Source: Candidatus Zixiibacteriota bacterium (GTDB lineage Bacteria > Zixibacteria > MSB-5A5 > GN15 > FEB-12). Taken from it: a DNA stretch of 34,965 nt. The stretch covers positions 1 to 34,965 of the forward strand of contig JANQPI010000039.1 of the NCBI GenBank assembly GCA_028289585.1. The letters are read 5' to 3'. The notes beneath the pieces are model-generated. The model was not told the DNA's origin. It saw only the letters and a program-made list of their open reading frames with translations, and did no database searches. Positions 5,694 through 14,092 of the stretch are shown in pieces. The position numbers were made by a program, and so were the translations under genes. Numbering within the stretch: the stretch's first letter is position 1; every line of letters begins with the position of its first letter.

Positions 5694-7067
5694 CTAACCC
5701 ACATCAACCATAACGGTCTCAAATCGTGGCTGCGGCGATATAGCGTGAATGTCGGCCAGCGGGACGGAAAGCCATTTCCATTCGTCCGACGTTGCTAGTT
5801 TCCGGCCAACCAGATATCGCCCTCCCAAATCTCTTGACCCGCCAATAATCAAATCGTTTCCGTCAAACCGGCAGACCTGCGAGACAACTGAACGATCCGC
5901 ATTGATATCGTGTGCGAGCGGGTTTGCCGGGACTCCCCCCGAATATGTCACCAACGGACTAACCCTCCAAAAAGTATTGTCCGCCGTTCGCTCCCAAAGA
6001 ATCGCCTTGATCATGTTTGACGTGATGCCGCCCTGGGGCGGGTATTCAATGCCGCCGTAGCTCCGGGGGGCATATTGCTGGATCGTGTCTTCGTCGTCGC
6101 CGCCGAGCAGAATTGTCCCGGTTTCTGCAACGTATTGATTGACGGTTGTTTGGTCCCGGAGTGTGAACGTCCAGTTGTCCCAATCCAAGTCGAAAACCGC
6201 ATAGATTGCGGAGCGGTTCGGGAAGTCGTTCCCCTGAAAAAACGACATATAAGCCGAATTGCCGAGCGTGTTCAATTCGTTCGTTCTGGGAAACCGGCCG
6301 TTGGCGGGATGCCCCCACAATGCCGGGTATTCAGCGCTTCCGGCGTATTCCATTTGTTGGTCAGCGTGCAAATTGTTCTCTGCGTCAATCTCAAACTTTG
6401 TCGGCGTTCCTCTGTTCAGATTGCCGGTTGTTTGTCCGAGAACGCACGTAAACGCTCCGTCTCGCCCGGGCGCCGGGTTCAAACGGCTCCAAGCTATATA
6501 CTCGGGGCGATAGCCGGCGCCAAGCGGCGGATTGCCGGCCCATTGGATATCAATTGCGGCAAGCGTCTTGAGTTCTTCGCCCGTGTCCGGGTCCAGAATA
6601 TGAATCAACGCCCGCCCGTTGTGTCCGCCGTGAACAACCCGATTGCCGGAAATCGTCGTGAATTTAGAGACGTAGTTCCAATGCGTGAAAGCGCTAATCC
6701 GGGGTTGCCCGTTGATTCCGTCGCCGTTGCCGAAGATCCCGTAAGACGTTTGCCAGATTTCTGAACCGTCGTCCCGGTCAAGTTTCGAAACGCCGTATTC
6801 GTAGTCTGAACCTAACGTGGCAGTTTTGCGCAACCAAGCGGCTAGAACGTGCCCGTCTGGAGCAAAGCCGACGGAGTCAACCCGATATAAGCCTGTCGGG
6901 GACGGCGGAATGTGTTCGGATGCTCGCCAAGTCCATTCAACGTTGCCGGTCTCGCTATCAAGCAAGTAGACAAACGCAACGTCGCCCTTGGTTGTATCAC
7001 GCCAAGAGATAGCAACCCGCCCGCCCTTGACGCAGCATCCGGAGAAACCGCCGAAACCGAAAGTCAC
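5694..7067 (-). CDS. Beta-propeller (PQQ/quinoprotein-like repeat) structural protein
   Basis: 457 aa. Repeating blades such as VYLLDSETGNVEWTW, VSKLDRDDGSEIWQTS and IHILDPDTGEELKTL have the PQQ-repeat signature (LDxxTGxxxW). It lacks a signal peptide. It is last in the tail operon, after the tape measure and two minor tail proteins, so it is probably a distal tail or baseplate/fibre protein that binds a host surface component. The 3' end abuts the convergent repressor terminator. Confidence 0.72.
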   Translation of the reverse strand: MTFGFGGFSGCCVKGGRVAISWRDTTKGDVAFVYLLDSETGNVEWTWRASEHIPPSPTGLYRVDSVGFAPDGHVLAAWLRKTATLGSDYEYGVSKLDRDDGSEIWQTSYGIFGNGDGINGQPRISAFTHWNYVSKFTTISGNRVVHGGHNGRALIHILDPDTGEELKTLAAIDIQWAGNPPLGAGYRPEYIAWSRLNPAPGRDGAFTCVLGQTTGNLNRGTPTKFEIDAENNLHADQQMEYAGSAEYPALWGHPANGRFPRTNELNTLGNSAYMSFFQGNDFPNRSAIYAVFDLDWDNWTFTLRDQTTVNQYVAETGTILLGGDDEDTIQQYAPRSYGGIEYPPQGGITSNMIKAILWERTADNTFWRVSPLVTYSGGVPANPLAHDINADRSVVSQVCRFDGNDLIIGGSRDLGGRYLVGRKLATSDEWKWLSVPLADIHAISPQPRFETVMVDVG

Positions 7068-7441
7068 GCCTGCGACTCCCCGCCGCTTTCACTATCGCAC
7101 GGCGTTTGTATGACTTCGGGCCGGCCATTCACCCAACCAATCGCCGCATCGTTTCCGCCGTGATACTTGCCCCAACGGACGAAAACTTTCCGAAGCCAAA
7201 ACCCGTCTTGAACCGTTTCGGAGCCAACGTCGCCGGCTTTCAGTTTGAAATCTCCGGACTCGCCTTTTTCGATATCGGTATCACAGACTCCAAGCAAAAA
7301 ACCGCTTGTGCTGTCGAACGAATCCGAGCCGGCCGGAGACGGGTTACGTGTCGGCCCGTCCCGCCGACGTTCAACGTCCCGGACGACTCGTCCGATCCGT
7401 ATCCAATCGTCCCGGCTTGTCCCGTGTGATTCTTCGGCCAT
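7064..7441 (-). CDS. Minor tail-region protein, unknown
   Basis: 125 aa, starting at 7441 and overlapping the following gene by ATGA. Composition is soluble and mixed, with a beta-rich centre (FLLGVCDTDIEKGESGDFKLK ... FWLRKVFVRWGKYHGG). Basic N-terminus, acidic Ser/Gly-rich C-terminus. I do not recognise a family. Its place between two tail proteins suggests a small fibre or baseplate component. Confidence 0.55.
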   Translation of the reverse strand: MAEESHGTSRDDWIRIGRVVRDVERRRDGPTRNPSPAGSDSFDSTSGFLLGVCDTDIEKGESGDFKLKAGDVGSETVQDGFWLRKVFVRWGKYHGGNDAAIGWVNGRPEVIQTPCDSESGGESQA

Positions 7442-8382
7442 TAGACAAACGGCAAGTTGAGTTCTTGGAAATCGGCCAAGCCTTTAAGACGGATGCCGTC
7501 CGGCGGATTGATGATTGTGGGCGTGCTGGTCGGAAAGCCGGCGTCGTCCAGAAATGAGCTACGGACGGGCCGGCCAAATTGGTCCGTAAGCTTTGTCACT
7601 CCATCCACAACGCCGGCATCAATATCCTCTTGACTCGTCGTCCGCTTGCCAACCGTACCGACGTTGGGGATTTTCTCAAGCCATTTCTCGGGGTTGACTT
7701 CGAATTGATACGTAACCCGGACGAAGTCGATTCCCGCTTGGCTATCCTCCTCCCCTGCGATTGACGAACAGAGAACCGTCAACGGAGTTTCATAGCTCCC
7801 AACTTTTGCAGAGTTGAGACGATTCGCAAACTTTTCGGCAATCTCCGGGTTGAATTGCCGCTCATTGCGGACGTAAGTCCAAACAATCGTAAAGTATTCC
7901 TCCGGGATTGCCGGCATGGATTCTTCGGCAGTGTTCACAATCGGGACACGTTCGGTAGCGTTGGAAGTCAAATAGCCGGTATATGCGTCCCGGGTCCGTG
8001 TCCCCGTTGCAAACGAACGCTTGACCCGTGTCTGAAACGGTTGTGACCCGGGCAACTCACCCCCGGAGACTTCGTCGGGCGCCGTTGAAAATTGCGACGT
8101 TACCCGCCAGTTTTCCGGGTCCATCCGACGGCAGTTGACGTTGACGCAAACGGCTTCCGAATCATCGTAATAAACGTCAACGTAACGCTGCGGGACACGT
8201 CGTGCCCATTGTCCCGGGTTGCTTGGGTCAACCGCTCGGGAGACTGTGAACGCTCCGTCAACCGTTCCCCGAGTTGACCGGACTTGTTGCACAATCTGGT
8301 ATTGCCGTTGCCCGTCCTCGGTCAACCCGCCGGTTTCCTCATCCCACTTTGTAATTACTTGTGCGATTGTCATTGGCTTCAA
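7441..8382 (-). CDS. Minor tail protein (after tape measure)
   Basis: 313 aa. Tape-measure-adjacent position suggests a distal-tail-like role. The sequence is beta-rich (YVDVYYDDSEAVCVNVNCRRMDPENW; FVRVTYQFEVNPEKWLEKIP), with no motif I can name. TTG at 8382 overlaps the tape-measure stop (TTGA). An ATG at 8373 (MTIAQVITKW) is an equally good start, and neither has a clear Shine-Dalgarno. Confidence 0.6.
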   Translation of the reverse strand: MKPMTIAQVITKWDEETGGLTEDGQRQYQIVQQVRSTRGTVDGAFTVSRAVDPSNPGQWARRVPQRYVDVYYDDSEAVCVNVNCRRMDPENWRVTSQFSTAPDEVSGGELPGSQPFQTRVKRSFATGTRTRDAYTGYLTSNATERVPIVNTAEESMPAIPEEYFTIVWTYVRNERQFNPEIAEKFANRLNSAKVGSYETPLTVLCSSIAGEEDSQAGIDFVRVTYQFEVNPEKWLEKIPNVGTVGKRTTSQEDIDAGVVDGVTKLTDQFGRPVRSSFLDDAGFPTSTPTIINPPDGIRLKGLADFQELNLPFV

Positions 8383-9602
8383 TGCGGAATTGGAACAATG
8401 GTTGGCTTCTGAATTTGCTCGATAGCTTCCCGGGATTGTCTCATTTCGGCAAGTTCGTCTTGATGCTGTTGGCTTTGTTGCTCCATCAATCGCCGCAACG
8501 ATTCTTGAGTCCGTTCTCCGATTCGCTCCCGGGCGGCATCCGTTGCTGCCGTCGGGTTGGCTACCGTCTGCCGGACGGATGCCGAAATCTGCTCACGCTG
8601 TCCGGCGACTTGTGCTTGTAGCGATTCGATATCGTCGGCAATGTCCAGTCCGAGCGCATCGGCAATCGCCTTCGCTCCTTTCAAAGCGATTTCTTCGAAT
8701 GCCAGATATTGCAACTGAGCGTTTTCAATCAGCGAAACGAATATGTTCCAAGCGTCGATAATGCCGGCAACGCCCAACTCGATACCGTTGAGAGTTTCTT
8801 GAATGCCGGTCAACCCGGTTTCGGCGTCGACTTGCTTGAACCCCTGTGCCATGTCGACAACCCGGCTTGTAATGTCCGCCATTGCGGGTGCCATCTCTGC
8901 TGTGAGTTGTAACGCCGCCCCTTTCCAAACTTTCGTTAGCACGTCCCACGAATCGTTGGCTTTTTCAATGGCGGCGATTTGATCACGGGTTAACGCAATC
9001 CCCAACGCTTCGGCCTCTTGCTGCATCCGCTCCATACCGTCGGCCCCGAGTTCCAACGTGTTGAGCAGCTTCACGCCCTCCGAATCGAAGAAACGCATAG
9101 CAAGCCGGACTTTATCCCCCTGGTTCGCTACGCCCTCCATTGCTTTAGCAATCGCCTTGAATTGTTCGTCCGGACTCATTTGGGCAAGTTGCTGCGCATC
9201 AAGTCCCAACTCGGCAATTGCTTTTTGGGCTTCCCCGGTCCCCTGTGCGGCTTCGGCAATGCGGCGAACCATACGCTGCAATGCCATATTCATAGTTTCG
9301 ATGGAAACGCCGGTCTGTTCTCCGGCATGATGCAAGCCGGCTAGGTTCTCGGGGAGAATGCCCAGCCGGTCGGAAACTTTGCCCAATGCGTCGGCGGATT
9401 CAAGACTGCCCTTAATGATTGTTTTGAACCCGGCAACGATTGCGCCGGCAGAGATAGCCGCCCCGAAGATTCCCAACGCTTTAGACGCACCGCCCAGCGT
9501 TTTGCCGAACCCCTTCAACGAGCGGCTAGACTTGCCAATGCCTTTGACAAAATTCTGAGTCCGGGCCGTCAAGTCTACGGCGATTCGTCCGATGACTGCC
9601 AT
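8379..9602 (-). CDS. Tail tape measure protein
   Basis: 407 aa. The N-terminus (VDLTARTQNFVKGIGKSSRSLKGFGKTLGGASKALGIFGAAISAGAI) is typical of tape measures: Ala/Gly-rich amphipathic helices, then a hydrophobic segment. The rest is long helical with Gln/Glu/Ala-rich coiled coil at the end (REQISASVRQ ... LMEQQSQQHQDELAEMRQ). It is short for the family; at roughly 1.5 angstrom per residue this implies a tail near 60 nm. It lies directly after the tail assembly chaperone, as in other siphophages. Confidence 0.88.
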   Translation of the reverse strand: MAVIGRIAVDLTARTQNFVKGIGKSSRSLKGFGKTLGGASKALGIFGAAISAGAIVAGFKTIIKGSLESADALGKVSDRLGILPENLAGLHHAGEQTGVSIETMNMALQRMVRRIAEAAQGTGEAQKAIAELGLDAQQLAQMSPDEQFKAIAKAMEGVANQGDKVRLAMRFFDSEGVKLLNTLELGADGMERMQQEAEALGIALTRDQIAAIEKANDSWDVLTKVWKGAALQLTAEMAPAMADITSRVVDMAQGFKQVDAETGLTGIQETLNGIELGVAGIIDAWNIFVSLIENAQLQYLAFEEIALKGAKAIADALGLDIADDIESLQAQVAGQREQISASVRQTVANPTAATDAARERIGERTQESLRRLMEQQSQQHQDELAEMRQSREAIEQIQKPTIVPIPH

Positions 9603-9604
9603 TC

Positions 9605-9820
9605 TCAGAAATCTCCAATCAATCCCGTCCGCTCTAGTTCGGCAATCGCTTTCCGCCGCCGCTCCAAGACTCGGTTGACTCTACGCTGTTCGGCTTGTTC
9701 TTCGGCTTGCAAAGCGTCAACCGGGTCAACTTCGCCGCCGCCGTATTTCTCAACGAAGTATCTACCCCAACGCCAAAACTCCCGCATCGGGACAACTTGC
9801 TCGGCAATGACAACGGGCAA
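9605..9820 (-). CDS. Tail assembly chaperone, downstream reading frame (probable frameshift product)
   Basis: 71 aa from a TTG at 9820, but the frame stays open upstream to about 9898, reading PYERQWHQIAETVGLP into VVIAEQVVPMREFWRWG. It is the -1 frame relative to the upstream chaperone gene, overlapping its last roughly 65 nt. This layout, between tail tube and tape measure, is that of the lambda G/G-T pair, where a frameshift makes the longer protein. I see no canonical XXXYYYZ slippery heptamer in the overlap. Independent translation from TTG is the alternative. Confidence 0.62.
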   Translation of the reverse strand: MPVVIAEQVVPMREFWRWGRYFVEKYGGGEVDPVDALQAEEQAEQRRVNRVLERRRKAIAELERTGLIGDF

Positions 9821-9834
9821 CCCGACCGTTTCGG

Positions 9835-10230
9835 CTATTTGGTGCCACTGCCGTTCGTAGGGCGTAGCGGCTTCGTTTCGCCGTCTGCGTCCGGGATTTC
9901 ATTGAACTCCAGAATCCGCCGGGACATTGCCTGCAACCGCTGAATTGGCAGTTGAGACAACCGTTGCAAATCGGCCGGCTTGCTCGGGTCAAACGGCCGG
10001 TTGCCGTTCGGGTCACAGATGCCGGTTGCGATAATCAAAGCAACCGTCATAACGTCATCGTCGGCTCCGTCCGGTCCGCTCCCTTTGTAGCTTTCCTGAG
10101 CCGTCAACAGATCGTTGAATTCACGCCCGCTGAATAACCGGACGTGCGTAGAATCGGGCCAGCCATCAACCCGGGCCGGCGCCTGAGTGGATGGCATTTG
10201 CGTTTCGATAAGTTGCCGCAACTCCGTCAT
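9835..10230 (-). CDS. Tail assembly chaperone (gpG-like)
   Basis: 131 aa, directly after the major tail protein and before the tape measure. It has an acidic, helical body (FNDLLTAQESYKG ... DDVMTVALIIATGI ... PADLQRLSQLPIQRLQAMSRRILEFNEI) like other chaperones of this position. Ends NGSGTK-stop, with the second frame overlapping. Function by analogy: binds the tape measure before tube polymerisation and is absent from the virion. Confidence 0.68.
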   Translation of the reverse strand: MTELRQLIETQMPSTQAPARVDGWPDSTHVRLFSGREFNDLLTAQESYKGSGPDGADDDVMTVALIIATGICDPNGNRPFDPSKPADLQRLSQLPIQRLQAMSRRILEFNEIPDADGETKPLRPTNGSGTK

Positions 10231-10271
10231 TTCTGCAACTCGCTTCTAGGGGGATTGTCGAACGCCAGCCG

Positions 10272-10700
10272 CTACGGAGCGCCGGGCGTTGTTACAACTT
10301 GGCTTCCAACTTTGATGCCAATCGTTGCCGTCATCCGTTCTTCTAGCGGGTACGTATCAGACTGGCTGTTGACGTATCCGTTGAATACTTTTTTCGTTGG
10401 CGTTGTGTTGCCGGTCGTGATCGGGAATTCAATCGTCATTTGATCATCGATGCCGAAGTAAACGGCTTCATCCGCTTCCGGCGGGAAGATGATTTCAAAC
10501 GAGTAATCCCCGCCCTCAATCAGCGGGCTTGACGCATACTCCTTTGTGCGGTTTGGGGATTGCGTGTGCGAACCGTCAACGTCTCCAACGGCAACGTTGT
10601 TACGGCTTCCGCTGATGATTTTGAATTCGACTAGCGGCGTTGCGCCGATAATCAGATTTGAGCCGAAGAACGGTTGCGGCTTGTCTGGAATCGCTGCCAT
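10272..10700 (-). CDS. Major tail (tube) protein
   Basis: 142 aa with GAGAGGG upstream of the ATG. The sequence is beta-rich (GATPLVEFKIISGSRNNVAVGDVDGSHTQ ... GDYSFEIIFPPEADEAVYFGIDDQMTIEFPITTG), with polymerising tube-like features and an N-terminal AIPDKPQP arm. Position before the chaperone and tape measure supports the call. Length is in the normal range for tube proteins. Confidence 0.8.
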   Translation of the reverse strand: MAAIPDKPQPFFGSNLIIGATPLVEFKIISGSRNNVAVGDVDGSHTQSPNRTKEYASSPLIEGGDYSFEIIFPPEADEAVYFGIDDQMTIEFPITTGNTTPTKKVFNGYVNSQSDTYPLEERMTATIGIKVGSQVVTTPGAP

Positions 10701-10703
10701 TGT

Positions 10704-10928
10704 CTAACCCTCTCGAAAAATTGCCTTTTCAATCGTTGTCACTCGGCCGATTGTGCTGGCGAGTTCATCCCGCAACGTTCGCAGTTCGGCCGCATTGCTC
10801 GACTCAAGTTGAGCCGAATCAATGAACGGTTTGCCGTCAATTTCTAGGATTTGACGGACGGTGAAATCGGCAATCTCCCCTCGGGGCGTAACGGCTTTGA
10901 TGCTTATCAATTCGTTGCCGCTACCCAC
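10704..10928 (-). CDS. Small tail-region protein, unknown
   Basis: About 74 aa: GSGNELISIKAVTPRGEIADFTVRQILEIDGKPF, then a C-terminal coiled-coil helix (AAELRTLRDELASTIGRVTTIEKAIF). The start is uncertain. The GTG at 10928 lies just after the preceding stop (10933), and an ATG at 10955 would overlap it. It is 4 nt from the tail tube gene start, suggesting coupling. Confidence 0.52.
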   Translation of the reverse strand: MGSGNELISIKAVTPRGEIADFTVRQILEIDGKPFIDSAQLESSNAAELRTLRDELASTIGRVTTIEKAIFREG

Positions 10929-10932
10929 AACT

Positions 10933-11268
10933 CTACGGTTCCCTGTACATTGCATTGATGCCGGCAAGCTTTGACATTTCGGCCCGGTTCTCGGGCGTGT
11001 CGTTTGCCGTCCGGTCTAGTTCCAACATATTCCAAACAGACACAAGTTCCGATCGGGTGATATCGTCCGAGCCGGCTAGCCCGGACGTGTTCGGGATAAT
11101 CTCGCCCGGGTCGATGCTGATGATGAGATTCATTGCGTTTTCGTCATCGGCAATCGCCGCTTGACGGTTCCACGCCCGAGCACGTTCGCCGGCTGCGCCC
11201 CGAATCAAGTTAACCGTATTGTCGACGATTGCTTGGTCTGTCGGGTCCAAGTCGTTGTATGTTCCCAC
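10933..11268 (-). CDS. Conserved-looking tail-region protein, unknown
   Basis: 111 aa from a GTG with GAGGGG upstream. It looks all-helical (DQAIVDNTVNLIRGAAGERARAWNRQAAIADDENAMNLI ... SELVSVWNMLELDRTA). No family recognised. Placed between the tail terminator-like paralogue and the tail tube, so a tail or neck accessory role is plausible. Confidence 0.58.
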   Translation of the reverse strand: MGTYNDLDPTDQAIVDNTVNLIRGAAGERARAWNRQAAIADDENAMNLIISIDPGEIIPNTSGLAGSDDITRSELVSVWNMLELDRTANDTPENRAEMSKLAGINAMYREP

Positions 11269-11281
11269 GTCTCAACCCCTC

Positions 11282-12112
11282 TCACGTCAAAGCGACTTCA
11301 TGCATGATTTCTAGTTCTAGCATGTAGCCGGGATTTCCGGTCTGCGTTCCGTCTTGAACGAAGTTCTGCAACTGCCGCATTGCCCGAATCATAATCGATT
11401 CGGCCCAAACGCTACCCGGCAATTCCCCTTGGTAGCCGTCCGAGAACAGCAACCGCACCGATTCAGTCAAAGCCAGAGCATCCGACCAAGTCTTGCCATA
11501 ACAACTCACGCCGATTACCGACGAATCAACGCCGTCGCCGTCTTGCGTGTTGTAACCCGGAACGCTGCCGGGAGTCGAGATACAAATAAACGGCGGCTGC
11601 CATGCTTGGTCGGCCTCCCCAACAATGACGTTGCCCGTAATGTCGAGCAGCAACCACCGAATCGAGTATTCAATCGGCCAATCAACCCGGGCAATGTCGA
11701 TTGCCGCAAACTCGATAATCGCAACTCCGGGCTTTGGCGGCGGCAGAGTTGTTGAATATCTCGGTTCGATTGCGACAAACCGAATACCGGCAACGCCCGG
11801 GTTGCCGATGACTGACGGCGGCTGAACGATATATTCGGGAGCAACGCCGGCGAAGTCGATTGCAGCAACGCCCGGGTTGCCGGTCACGTCGGTTGCCGGG
11901 GAGATGCCGGCGAAGTCGATAGCCGCAACGCCCGGGTTGCCGATTGTCTCCGTAATGTAATCGGGAGCAATTGCCCCGAATTCAATCCCGGCAACTTCTG
12001 GGTTGCCGATTGTCTCCGTCGATTCAACGGACGCTTCAACCGCCCCACGGTCAAGCCGGTTGCCGGCTTGGTCGATGTGTTGAACCGCTCCCCGGTCAAG
12101 CTTACGGGCCAA
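11282..12112 (-). CDS. Tail terminator paralogue fused to a GNPGVA-type repeat domain
   Basis: About 276 aa. The N-terminal part has RGAVQH/RGAVE, then about five copies of a roughly 20-aa unit, (T)xGNPGVAxIxFAxIxPxY. From about residue 175 it matches the neighbouring 13137-13577 protein closely: VIVGEADQ.WQPPFI.ISTP, SCYG..W, ESI.IR and QDGTQTGNPGY..EL.IMH are shared. A duplicated tail-completion domain has therefore gained a repeat domain. The start is unclear: TTG at 12112 with a G-run 6 nt upstream is preferred, and ATG at 12175 would overlap the preceding gene by 74 nt. The beta-helix gene could also be joined to this frame by a frameshift. Confidence 0.6.
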   Translation of the reverse strand: MARKLDRGAVQHIDQAGNRLDRGAVEASVESTETIGNPEVAGIEFGAIAPDYITETIGNPGVAAIDFAGISPATDVTGNPGVAAIDFAGVAPEYIVQPPSVIGNPGVAGIRFVAIEPRYSTTLPPPKPGVAIIEFAAIDIARVDWPIEYSIRWLLLDITGNVIVGEADQAWQPPFICISTPGSVPGYNTQDGDGVDSSVIGVSCYGKTWSDALALTESVRLLFSDGYQGELPGSVWAESIMIRAMRQLQNFVQDGTQTGNPGYMLELEIMHEVALT

Positions 12113-13133
12113 CGTATGCCCCCCCGTGTACTTCGCCAGTGTCGACGGCGGCGAAGTATTCGAAGCGATTTGCAAACGTGTTTGCGCCGGCTTTGGCGAA
12201 CGGCGAAGCGGCTAGCGTTTCGTTGCCAAGATTCGTCTTGGGGTCTCGGATTGTGTACGGACTTGTGCAGTTGAAAACGGAGTTCATTCCAATCAACCCG
12301 GCTTCGTCCCCGCTCACGCCGTGGATTCCGATTCCGCCGCCTCCGGACAAACCCTCAACCAGATTGGACAGAACGGAACAATCATCGTTGTCCCATTCAA
12401 TGCCCTTGCCGCCGCCCGTGACCTCGCACAGAATCGAATTGCCTTCACAGACGCAATAACTCCCGGTTAGGTCAATGCCGAGTTGTGCCGTTGCGGCGCT
12501 CATTGTGATCATGTTCCGCCCGACATAGCATCCGGCTTCCGATTTGATTCCGGCGTTCGTCGGACGGTTCGGACCAACTTGGCAATTGACCCAGTTGTGC
12601 CACGCTACCGATTGATTGGGAACCCAAATAGCATGCTGCCCGCCAATGTCGTAAACCTCGCAACCACAAACTTGAACGTTTGTTCGGCCCGAGTTTGTCG
12701 GGGAGATTGCCCGCCCGCCGCTTGACCCGTGAAGCTTGCAGTTGATTGCTCGGCAATGACTGTCGAACGATAACAGATGATCCCCGCCGGGTATGTCGTT
12801 CTTCAGTTCCAAGTCAACAATATGGATTCCGGCTTTCCCGCTGACAAACCGATAGCCGTTTAGCTCAACCGTTGCCATTCCGCCGTCATTGGCAATGGTC
12901 GTGAATCCACGGAAAATCGTTGGGTGATTGAGCGACGGGCTCCAAGAAATCGACAATTGCCCGGATAGCGATTCCTCAACTCCGGACTTGATATTGATTT
13001 GCTCGCCATCGGCCGAGTTGTGCGTTATCTGCGTCAACGCATATTCCAAGTCCCCCCACGGGTCGACCTCGGTCCCGCCGCCCGTGTTGGAATTCAGTGA
13101 TGGGTCAACCCAGTATTGACTTGGTGCGCCCAC
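12102..13133 (-). CDS. Right-handed parallel beta-helix protein (tailspike or adhesin-like)
   Basis: 343 aa from a GTG 3 nt after the previous stop. It begins YWVDPSLNSNTGGGTEVDPWGDLEYALTQI, the entry motif of pectate-lyase-like beta-helices (choice-of-anchor type). Rungs follow (GIHIVDLELKND, CRAINCKLHGS, NVQVCGCEVYDIGGQHAIWV, CSVLSNLVEGL), ending VDTGEVHGGAYVGP. No signal peptide. Inserted between two copies of a tail terminator-like gene, an unusual place for a receptor-binding or glycan-cleaving protein. Enzymatic activity is not evident from sequence. Confidence 0.76.
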   Translation of the reverse strand: MGAPSQYWVDPSLNSNTGGGTEVDPWGDLEYALTQITHNSADGEQINIKSGVEESLSGQLSISWSPSLNHPTIFRGFTTIANDGGMATVELNGYRFVSGKAGIHIVDLELKNDIPGGDHLLSFDSHCRAINCKLHGSSGGRAISPTNSGRTNVQVCGCEVYDIGGQHAIWVPNQSVAWHNWVNCQVGPNRPTNAGIKSEAGCYVGRNMITMSAATAQLGIDLTGSYCVCEGNSILCEVTGGGKGIEWDNDDCSVLSNLVEGLSGGGGIGIHGVSGDEAGLIGMNSVFNCTSPYTIRDPKTNLGNETLAASPFAKAGANTFANRFEYFAAVDTGEVHGGAYVGP

Positions 13134-13136
13134 AAT

Positions 13137-13577
13137 CTAATTCCTTGCCAACGCTTTGATTCTTGCCCGGGCGCCCGTGTCTACGGTCACGCTGTGCATA
13201 ATCTGCAACTCGATAGCGTAGCCCGGGTTTCCCGTTTGCGTCCCGTCTTGGATGTAGTTTTGGATTTGCCGTTGCTGCCGGATGAAAATTGATTCAACCC
13301 AAACGCCGGCAAAGTCCCCGTGAAATCCCCGGGCGAATAGCTTCCGGATCGAGCTACGCAACGCTAACGTGCCGTCCCAATTTTCTCCGTAGCAACTAGC
13401 AGTCACGATTGATTCGTCCGTGCCGTCGCCGCCGCCAGCATTGAACCCGGGAGTTTTCGACGGAGTCGAGATTGCGATAAACGGCGGCTGCCACGATTGG
13501 TCAGCTTCGCCAACGATGACTTTGGTTCCGGGCAACTGCTGTTCGATGTAATCCTTGACGGCAATCTCAATCGTCAT
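13137..13577 (-). CDS. Tail terminator / tail completion-like protein
   Basis: 146 aa. Position after the HK97 gp10-like protein and the beta pattern (IEIAVKDYIEQQLPGTKVIVGEADQSWQPPFIAIS ... GDGTDESIVTASCYGENWDGTLALRSSIRKLF) fit the tail terminator family that caps the tail tube below the neck. Start (ATG 13577) overlaps the previous stop. Its C-terminal two-thirds is duplicated in the 11282-12112 gene. Confidence 0.68.
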   Translation of the reverse strand: MTIEIAVKDYIEQQLPGTKVIVGEADQSWQPPFIAISTPSKTPGFNAGGGDGTDESIVTASCYGENWDGTLALRSSIRKLFARGFHGDFAGVWVESIFIRQQRQIQNYIQDGTQTGNPGYAIELQIMHSVTVDTGARARIKALARN

Positions 13578-14092
13578 TTGCCGCCCCCCGCAAGCTTCTT
13601 AGCGTGCTTGTCAATCTCACGGCCAAGCTTGTCGGCAAACCGCTGCTTAACCGCCGCTTCGTTGGAGTCCAACGCTTGCGTCAAATACGGGTTAGGCTTT
13701 GCTCCCGGATGCAACACGGTCCCCCGAATGAGCACGGGACCAATCTTTAACGCCCGCCCGTGGTCGGCTGTGATTCTGTGCGGCTTCGTCCCGTCGTGGA
13801 CTAAATGTGCGTGCGGCGTTTCTCGGTAAACGTGACCAACCGTAATCACGGAAGTCCCGGTCTGCTTGTACGTCTTGCGTTTCTTCCGAAGTGACTCCCG
13901 CAAATGCGGACGCTCATTGCCGGCCGGCGTTAAGCCCAGCCCGAGCGGTGCCGTGTTTTTGGCCGTCTTGAGAACGGGCGTCATTGCAAAGTTTCCGGCT
14001 GACGGGACCGCTTTGTTTTGGACTTCCGGCGGCAGCTTGCGTAACGCTGCCATTGCTTCCGTTAGTCCGGTAATCGTTAGTTTTGCCGTCAA
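13574..14092 (-). CDS. HK97 gp10-like neck/tail-completion protein
   Basis: 172 aa. ITGLTEAMAALRKLPPEVQNKAVPSAGNFAMTPVLKTAKNTAP at the N-terminus, basic centre, then HAHLVHDGTKPHRITADHG and HPGAKPNPYLTQALDSNEAAV: the classic HK97 gp10 pattern (helix, GT.PH.I loop, PG..p.PFL..A). It begins at TTG overlapping the stop of the head-closure gene (TTGA). It forms part of the head-tail interface. Confidence 0.86.
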   Translation of the reverse strand: MTAKLTITGLTEAMAALRKLPPEVQNKAVPSAGNFAMTPVLKTAKNTAPLGLGLTPAGNERPHLRESLRKKRKTYKQTGTSVITVGHVYRETPHAHLVHDGTKPHRITADHGRALKIGPVLIRGTVLHPGAKPNPYLTQALDSNEAAVKQRFADKLGREIDKHAKKLAGGGK

